From Amorphochlora amoebiformis (Eukaryota > Cercozoa > Chlorarachniophyceae), in contig BAAHQB010000085.1 in the NCBI GenBank assembly GCA_054601695.1, positions 558,001-622,000 on the forward strand: 64,000 nucleotides of DNA. The letters run 5' to 3'. The notes beneath the pieces were generated by a model. It had not been told where the DNA came from. It ran no database searches and saw nothing but the letters and a program-made list of their open reading frames with translations. Of the stretch, positions 57,578 to 64,000 are shown in pieces; within the stretch, counting starts at the first letter, position 1; each line of letters begins with the position of its first letter. Position numbers and translations under genes: made by a program.

Positions 57578-58159
57578 TTATGTATATATATATATATATA
57601 TGATATAATATATATGTATATATATATATATTATTTTTATATGTATAAATGTATCTGTATATTTGTAGTATAAGAAATTGATATGTATCAAAAAAAAATT
57701 GCATCAAATATCTTTTAAAGATATACGTGCGTGCATGAAAATATGTGCAACTTAATCCATTACAAGTCATTGTCTCCGAAATAAATCTCCGAATTCTGCA
57801 ACCGAAACACCTTCTTGATCTTCTCCGACTCGGAATATCCCTGATTGTCCCGGTTCCCAAATATGCACATCAATCATATCAACACACTCGCATCCTTCCC
57901 CCCTGTTTTCCTCTCACCAACCCTACTATTCTCCATACACCTAATGTCAAACAATCTGCTTACATACACTCAAATACACAGACATATGAGCTCCAAGTAC
58001 GGCTGCGAATCGGAATCTCATCATGAACCCCACCTTCTTTAACCAAAGCGCTTTTTTTATCGTTCCAAACGTGACTCCGGGAGAAACTTTAAATTTCTCG
58101 GTCCCTCCCTCCTCCAGGGCGACGCACACAGAGACCCTTTCCGCCCGCACCATCGACAT
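44389..58159 (-). CDS. RA-like / PH / RhoGAP / SH3 multidomain protein, 31 exons, 927 aa
   Basis: Exons (minus): 58159-58034, 57840-57764, 57124-57061, 56776-56735, 56354-56282, 55622-55498, 55339-55241, 54928-54845, 54624-54546, 54222-54164, 53853-53781, 53489-53434, 53176-53123, 52261-52216, 51833-51499, 51060-50854, 50280-50098, 49376-49266, 48699-48661, 48269-48084, 47961-47860, 47676-47640, 47457-47405, 46924-46811, 46209-46138, 46028-45952, 45561-45523, 45222-45207, 45059-45023, 44726-44683, 44463-44389. Total 2,784 nt, all in phase. Residues about 5-80 resemble a ubiquitin-like RA fold. A PH domain follows ([26 protein letters not shown], ending SMMEWLGKI). The RhoGAP domain has the arginine-finger motif [24 protein letters not shown], and [19 protein letters not shown]. 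Helical and acidic Pro/Ser linkers lead to a C-terminal SH3 ([29 protein letters not shown]). RhoGAPs switch off Rho-type GTPases; PH, RA and SH3 would supply membrane, Ras-family and proline-motif binding. The intron after 47405 would be GC-AG, the weakest junction. Confidence 0.9.
45416..45507. repeat. ~55-bp imperfect tandem duplication in an intron of gene I
   Basis: A block containing cccatacaaggaagcaaccg at 45428 recurs as ctcatacaaggaaacaaccg at 45483, with similar flanks. Confidence 0.75.
52315..52359. repeat. Inverted repeat (hairpin) with telomere-like arms
   Basis: The arm ctcataaccct (52315-52325) is exactly complementary to agggttatgag (52349-52359), and the pairing extends inward with mismatches to a small AT loop. 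It sits in an intron of gene I next to the exon at 52261. Confidence 0.8.
52625..52865 (+). repeat. Interstitial telomeric repeat with conserved element, copy 2
   Basis: CCCTAA units begin at about 52630 and form an uninterrupted run of about six to seven repeats at 52655-52695. The ~88-bp core (52708-52795) follows and differs from copy 1 at about nine positions. More CCCTAA units follow to about 52865. It lies in an intron of gene I. Confidence 0.88.
53660..53780 (-). repeat. Telomere-repeat-flanked conserved element, copy 3 (inverted)
   Basis: On the minus strand this reads agcactatagccccac, a divergent short segment, then gtcaatggtcctcggactaa, then catgctgaataatc, followed by three CCCTAA repeats (plus-strand gggttagggttagggttagg at 53668). 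It has the same internal order as copies 1 and 2, about 0.9 kb from copy 2 and in opposite orientation. Confidence 0.85.
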
Positions 58160-58515
58160 CACCCTCAACCACACCACTGAGGTGGGAAGTTACATTACAC
58201 GGGCGCGCGTCACGCTTATGTTCAACTTACCGAAATAATATTATATTCATTTCTTATATTCATATATTAAAACTCTGATATCCAGCGGAAGGAAAAATGA
58301 TTTGTCATATCTTAATATCAATATACAGATATATTGATTTCTCACCCCTGGGTGCCGCTCACAACCTTTCGAGAATTTATCGGCTGTGTGCCCGTCCGCT
58401 TCGCAGGCGCAGCTCCGACAGTTTTGGAGCGGGCTTAGGGTATAGACCGGATCAATTATCGCGATTTTTCTCTTTTGGCTGTAAGCCGTGTGGTACTAAG
58501 GGGCCCTACAAAAAA
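58160..58515. promoter_or_regulatory. Head-to-head spacer between I and J
   Basis: The 356 bp between the start codons of gene I (58159, minus) and gene J (58516, plus) is GC-balanced and free of microsatellite. An upstream ATG at 58297 is in frame with gene J, but the signal-peptide start at 58516 is preferred. A shared promoter is likely. Confidence 0.42.
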
Positions 58516-59419
58516 ATGGCTCTGAGAGGTCTAGTGGTCGCGACAATTTGCGTTGGGCTGTGCGGCCGGATGGTCCACGCCAAGCGCAAGCCCCCAAAGT
58601 CGATGCTGCCTGAACTGATTGGCCTGGAGGAGGACTCGAATAATGACATCATAGGGAGTGCGATGCTTGCCAGGCAAGCGGTAAGCCTCTCGGCAGGCCT
58701 TTTTGTTTTTTATATCGGGGTGGGATAAAGGGGGAAACATTTTATTTTTTCTCCTTGGGGTGTTCTGAGCTCCTTATTTGCTATCTCTGGATGTTGTGTC
58801 TTTTGTGTGTGTGTGTGTGTGGTGGGGTTTGGATTGCAAAATTTCTCGGATGGCGGGTCAATGGGGATCAAAGTTTTTTAATATGTCGGAGGACGACTCG
58901 GACGAGGATATCGACGCCCAGCAGCGATACGAGGAGAAGAGACTCGCTCACGGAGAAAAAAGTAACCGAAATCTTATCACAAGGATAAAATTACAGAGTA
59001 TTCTCACAGAGTTTCCACTATATTTCATACATTGACGTTGCTATTACAAGCAGCTATTCCCCAAACACCAACGTACATACAGATCAAACATTTCTCTTTT
59101 TGTCGTCTCTCAACCTCCTCCCCTTTCTCTTCTGCTTCCTAAACCCCCCATTCTTTCGATCCCTCAATCATACCTCTCTGTGCTTCTCCTCCACCCCCCA
59201 AAATATCACTTCTCGAACCTGAATCTTGGTTTTTGGTTTGCGCGTGTTCTACTCTTACTCTCTTTCTTTCCCTTGTTTTCTTTTTTTTTCTCTTTTTTTT
59301 CTCTTTAATGATCGCTATTTCATGCTCGGGTTTTATTTACAACTCTTAGTGCACGGCCCATACCAGTATCATTTCGAGACCCCTGAGCTTTTAGCCCGGC
59401 TGGAGATGGTGTTTTAATG

Positions 59420-59507
<88 letters not shown>

Positions 59508-59613
59508 TGTTTATATATACATACATATACTTATATATACATATACATATACATTTATATATATATATATATATTTACAGGTATATACAAATATATATAT
59601 ATATATATATATT

Positions 59614-59679
<66 letters not shown>

Positions 59680-59729
59680 TTTATATGATATAACATATAT
59701 ATATATATATATATATACACGTATATGTA

Positions 59730-59776
<47 letters not shown>

Positions 59777-59846
59777 ATAATATATAACATATTTACAAAT
59801 ATATATATGTGTGTATATATATGTGTGTGTACATATATAATATATG

Positions 59847-59887
<41 letters not shown>

Positions 59888-59985
59888 AAATATATATGTG
59901 GTACATACATACATATATGTGTCTATAATATGTTTATATGTGTATGTGTGTATATATATATGTGTATATATATGTACATATATGT

Positions 59986-60025
<40 letters not shown>

Positions 60026-60291
60026 CCTAAAATTAAAATAACATACAAATATTTCTTTACTTTTATATTCATATTTTATACATATAATTTACATAAAGCA
60101 TTGTTATATGTACTTATAGTGAGAAGGCAGAAGGTATTTGTTGGTCTTCCGTTTCCGTGCATGATTAGGATTAGGGTTAGGTTTAGGGTTAGCGTTAGGG
60201 ATACATTCGGGAAAAGCCTTTAGAGATAAGTTTGGTGTGTTTTTGCATGGGTGGGGATATATATTAATTATACATACACATGTACATATGA

Positions 60292-60346
<55 letters not shown>

Positions 60347-61076
60347 TATATATATATATATAGAATCATATCATATCATATATATATATATATATACATA
60401 TGTAAATAGATACACATAAATATGTATATTATACATCACACAGATTGAGACGGAGTTGAAGAATTGCACACAGGTGGGACTTCGCTCACACACACCTAAC
60501 ATGCATATCTACGACTCTCTCTTTTCCTTTCCCTTTCTCTCTGTCTCCCTCATGTGTCTACTTAGAAATGCACCGTTAGTTACATGTGTTTTAGGGGGAA
60601 GGATAAGAATGAGAGGTTAATGGGAGAATGGGATTTTGTAGAATAAATTATATTATATATATATATATATATATCATATACATGTGTAGATATAACACTT
60701 ACAAGAATGTGTAATTCATGTTAAGTCCAATACATATGTATATATATGTATATATATATATACTATATTTATATTCACACATATACATATATATATACAT
60801 ATACATGTACACAATATAGCAGAATATTATAAATAATCCATATGATATCATTTCGTCTATATATTACAAATATATGTATACTCCAGGCGTATCTAGCCCT
60901 AAAGGCTCGTTGGCTTGGCAAGGACCACCGGAACGTTACCAAGTATCAAGTTGACAAACTCAGAAAACAAAAGGTATAAATATGTAAACATATACATGCA
61001 TATGTATATATACACACATATATATATATATTATATATATATATATATATAAAAGTGAAGATACATACATATATAT

Positions 61077-61118
<42 letters not shown>

Positions 61119-61334
61119 AAAAGTGAAGATACATACATACCTATATATATATATATATATAAGTTTCCGTATGTATGTATGTGGTTAAATAAGTGTGGAT
61201 TCTAAAAAGGTGTACATATATATAATGTGTGTGTGTATATATGTAAGTGAGGTATGCTATATATAAATATACATATAATATATATATATATGTATATATG
61301 TATGTTACATATATATATATGATATATATATATG

Positions 61335-61376
<42 letters not shown>

Positions 61377-61499
61377 ACGAGTATACGTGGTTAAATAAGT
61401 GTATGTTAAATAAATGTATGTCAAAAAAAAGGTAAATATATACATATATATACAAATATATATATATATATATATATATTGTGCGTATAAATATCTATC

Positions 61500-61555
<56 letters not shown>

Positions 61556-61590
61556 TACGTATATATATATATATAGGAATATAAGCGAAG

Positions 61591-61631
<41 letters not shown>

Positions 61632-61842
61632 TATATGTATATATATGTATATATATATATATAAATAAATAAGTTATATCCAAAAAGTATGCATATATGG
61701 GTGTGTATATATAAGTGAAGTATATATGCACATCTATACACATCTACATATATATATATATATATATATGGATAAGTGTCGAAGACGCCTAATTTCGACA
61801 CGAAGACGCCTAATTCGACACATAACCTATACAGATATACTA

Positions 61843-61875
<33 letters not shown>

Positions 61876-62187
61876 TTCACACATACATGCATACACATTG
61901 CTATATATACACATACATGTATACATATAATACAGCGCGTATGGCAAAAGAGACGAAGAGGCCTAATCCGACATATAAAAACGAGAGATGACTACAAGTT
62001 TCCCAGGAAACCGCATCAGATTCGGAAGGCGCAGCAAGGAGGTTATGAGCTTACAAAAGATGTTTTTTCCGTGATTTGAACGTTTTTTAGTCGTTGGAAA
62101 TACGTCACGTCCCTAGGGGATTTTGTATGTTGATATTTGTATATAATATGAAGATTTTTGTATGTGTAGGTTTTGTTTAATGTGTAT

Positions 62188-62232
<45 letters not shown>

Positions 62233-62516
62233 ATATCTGTAGATTTGTTGTGTACGTATGTATGTATATATATATATATGTATATTATATATATATATAT
62301 ATATGTAATAATTAAGACGTATGTATAAGTGTATTATATGCATATCTACAGGTGGAGATTTTCCTGAGCACACGTATTTCGAGGTGTTTTGTAATGATCA
62401 CCCAAGGTTCTGTTTGTATATTACACACACATATATGTATATATATATATATAATATAATATAGGTATGTATATTTGATTTATATATGTAATTTATGTGC
62501 ATGTATGTTTCTGGAA

Positions 62517-62577
<61 letters not shown>

Positions 62578-62607
62578 ATATGTATACGAATAGAAAATGT
62601 GTATATG

Positions 62608-62638
<31 letters not shown>

Positions 62639-62881
62639 ATATGTATATATGTATATATACATATATAAACATATCTAATATGTATACATCTGCATATGTT
62701 TTTAAATACATAATGTATGTATATATAATATACATGTATGTATTACATATATATATGTGTGTGTATATACATATATATATATATATATATATACATATAT
62801 ACATATACATACATACATATACATATATATTATATTTATTTATACGCAAACGTATGCTAGACTAATACATACTATATATAC

Positions 62882-62912
<31 letters not shown>

Positions 62913-63089
62913 GATACACATATATGTATTATTATATTATATATAATTATATACATGATCTATAACCAAAACAGGTGGAATGAGGACGATGGGCTTCCCG
63001 GCAAGTTTGTCCGGGTATATACATATATATATATATAAATAAATATATGTACATATGTATATATATAAATATATATAATATATATAATT

Positions 63090-63120
<31 letters not shown>

Positions 63121-63190
63121 CTATATAATATATACATATATATAACAAACATATACTTAGAAATATGAAAACAAATACTTTATATATATA

Positions 63191-63230
<40 letters not shown>

Positions 63231-63381
63231 CATAAGCATACAATGAATGTTCTCTCCACTGATACACCGGATACATACACATCGTGCTACTTTAACAATA
63301 GTTTTTAGTTCTTTTTTATTCTACTGGATCACATGGTTAACTTAATGGTAATCATTAGTAAGTCTGTCGACGTCTAGCAAG

Positions 63382-63420
<39 letters not shown>

Positions 63421-63614
63421 TCACGAATCTCCCCTGTCTTCTCTTTACTTCTTCCAAATCCGTTTTTTTGGTTTCTCCCTTATATCTCCCTTATACCTTG
63501 TCCATAAATACTTAGTTCATCAAAGGAGATACGAAATCGCGCTTAAAACTGCAGAGACAGACAAGGTTACTGTTGGATGTAGGATTGTATGTACGGGTAT
63601 GTACTAGGGCCATA

Positions 63615-63658
<44 letters not shown>

Positions 63659-63758
63659 ATATATATATATGTAAATATAGATTGTATGTATGACTAAATT
63701 GGATTGGTAAGAGGTTAATTAAAGATCGTTTGAATTAATGGAGGGCAAGGGCGTTTAG
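58516..63758 (+). CDS. ~231-aa protein with signal peptide, 10 exons, unknown family
   Basis: Exons: 58516-58680, 58892-58961, 59350-59408, 60444-60473, 60887-60973, 61936-62041, 62352-62406, 62975-63014, 63516-63565 and 63725-63758. All phases agree and the total is 696 nt, with TAG at 63756. Exon 2 could start at 58874, adding six residues (FFNMSE). Residues 1-22 ([20 protein letters not shown] plus HA) are a signal peptide, so the product enters the ER and may go on to the plastid. An acidic stretch ([11 protein letters not shown]) is followed by highly basic helices ([38 protein letters not shown]) and an aromatic motif ([19 protein letters not shown]). No family is recognised. Without the splice at 62041, the sixth exon would end at a TGA near 62080. 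Confidence 0.75.
60155..60210 (+). repeat. Telomere-like TTAGGG run in intron 3 of gene J
   Basis: gattaggattagggttaggt followed by ttagggttagcgttaggg forms a short decayed TTAGGG array. Confidence 0.75.
61778..61822 (+). repeat. Two intronic echoes of an exon segment of gene J
   Basis: cgaagacgcctaatttcgac and cgaagacgcctaattcgaca are adjacent here, in the intron before exon 6. They resemble gacgaagaggcctaatccga within exon 6 (61952-61972), so they look like degenerate tandem copies of exon sequence. Confidence 0.65.
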
Positions 63759-63784
63759 GCGTACTTGTGGCATATGCAGAAAGA

Positions 63785-63824
<40 letters not shown>

Positions 63825-63858
63825 ACATGAATGTCATATATGTGTATATACATGTGCA

Positions 63859-63900
<42 letters not shown>

Positions 63901-64000
63901 ATATATACTTGTGTATATATTTATGTATATATTTGGGAATCGCTGAGTCAAGCAGGGAAAAAATTTGAAATTATAGAAATATACAAAAATATAAACACAT

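Larger units (their letters stand above)
1..64000. repeat. Pervasive (TA)n microsatellite filling introns
   Basis: Nearly every intron longer than about 150 bp is dominated by runs of TA, with GTATAT, CATATA and TATG variants. Examples of long pure runs are 26883-26936, 36919-36961, 59418-59470 and 59618-59673. Many tracts begin at the splice donor (GTATATAT...) and many acceptors are embedded in them (...TATATAG). The first 450 bases and the last 240 bases of the window also consist largely of this sequence, with no exon that I can support. Confidence 0.97.

Noticed and set aside
58023-58238. Plus-strand 71-codon open frame
   Set aside because: It is the antisense shadow of the first exon of gene I, which fits the RA-like domain and splices in phase.
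1-64000. Dozens of long open frames rich in I, Y, T, C, H or M on both strands
   Set aside because: They are translations of (TA)n, (CATATA)n and related microsatellites; they lie in introns, open in several frames at once and have no conserved content.
1-64000. CRISPR arrays, tRNA or rRNA genes, insertion sequences, complete transposons
   Set aside because: No regular repeat-spacer array, cloverleaf with conserved loops, rRNA core or transposase/integrase domain was seen by reading. A tRNAscan-SE and RepeatModeler run would be the decisive check.

Overview
This is nuclear DNA of a eukaryote, most likely an alga with a complex (secondary or higher-order) plastid. The genes have many short exons, and about 80-90% of each long gene is intron, mostly (TA)n microsatellite. 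Several introns carry TTAGGG-type (CCCTAA) interstitial telomeric repeats. One gene encodes a PsbP-type thylakoid-lumen protein with a signal peptide, a basic transit-like stretch and a twin-arginine lumen signal, which is why a complex plastid is inferred. The species cannot be named from the sequence; chlorarachniophyte or another secondary alga is only a guess. Nearly all long 'IYIYIY'- and 'LSLSLS'-type open frames are translated microsatellite and are not genes.

I rebuilt genes by joining exons whose AG/GT borders and codon phases agree. The layout is: (A) NUP88/Nup82-like nucleoporin, minus strand, 452-7705, 3' end outside the window; (B) small protein with an N-terminal signal/anchor, plus, 7833-9104; (C) 25-exon, 558-aa protein with a 'PENL'-type SH3-like segment, plus, 9339-21923; (D) 148-aa basic protein, plus, 22529-23497; (E) 11-exon, 329-aa protein of unknown family, minus, 23982-29643; (F) PsbP-domain lumen protein, 13 exons, 287 aa, plus, 29759-37146; (G) AP2-domain protein, minus, 37637-42416; (H) small protein, plus, 42597-42902; (I) RA-like/PH/RhoGAP/SH3 protein, 31 exons, 927 aa, minus, 44389-58159; (J) secreted or organelle-targeted protein of unknown family, plus, 58516-63758. 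In C, E, F, I and J the summed exon length is a multiple of three with every phase matching, which is strong internal support.

Intergenic space is tiny compared with intron space. Four gene pairs are head-to-head (A/B, E/F, G/H, I/J) with start codons about 115-360 bp apart, so they probably share bidirectional promoters. The three tail-to-tail spacers (D/E, F/G, H/I) are the longest stretches poor in microsatellite, and two of them are strikingly rich in CTAG.

The most unusual observations are: introns whose TA tract starts at or very near the GTATAT splice donor; tandem arrays of degenerate copies of an exon 3' end plus donor, spread into the following intron; an ~88-bp conserved core flanked by telomeric repeats, present three times in introns; and the CTAG-rich spacers between convergent genes. 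The genes show no obvious shared pathway (nuclear pore, photosystem, Rho signalling, transcription factor), as expected for ordinary nuclear gene order. I saw no rRNA, tRNA, CRISPR array, insertion sequence or intact transposon gene.
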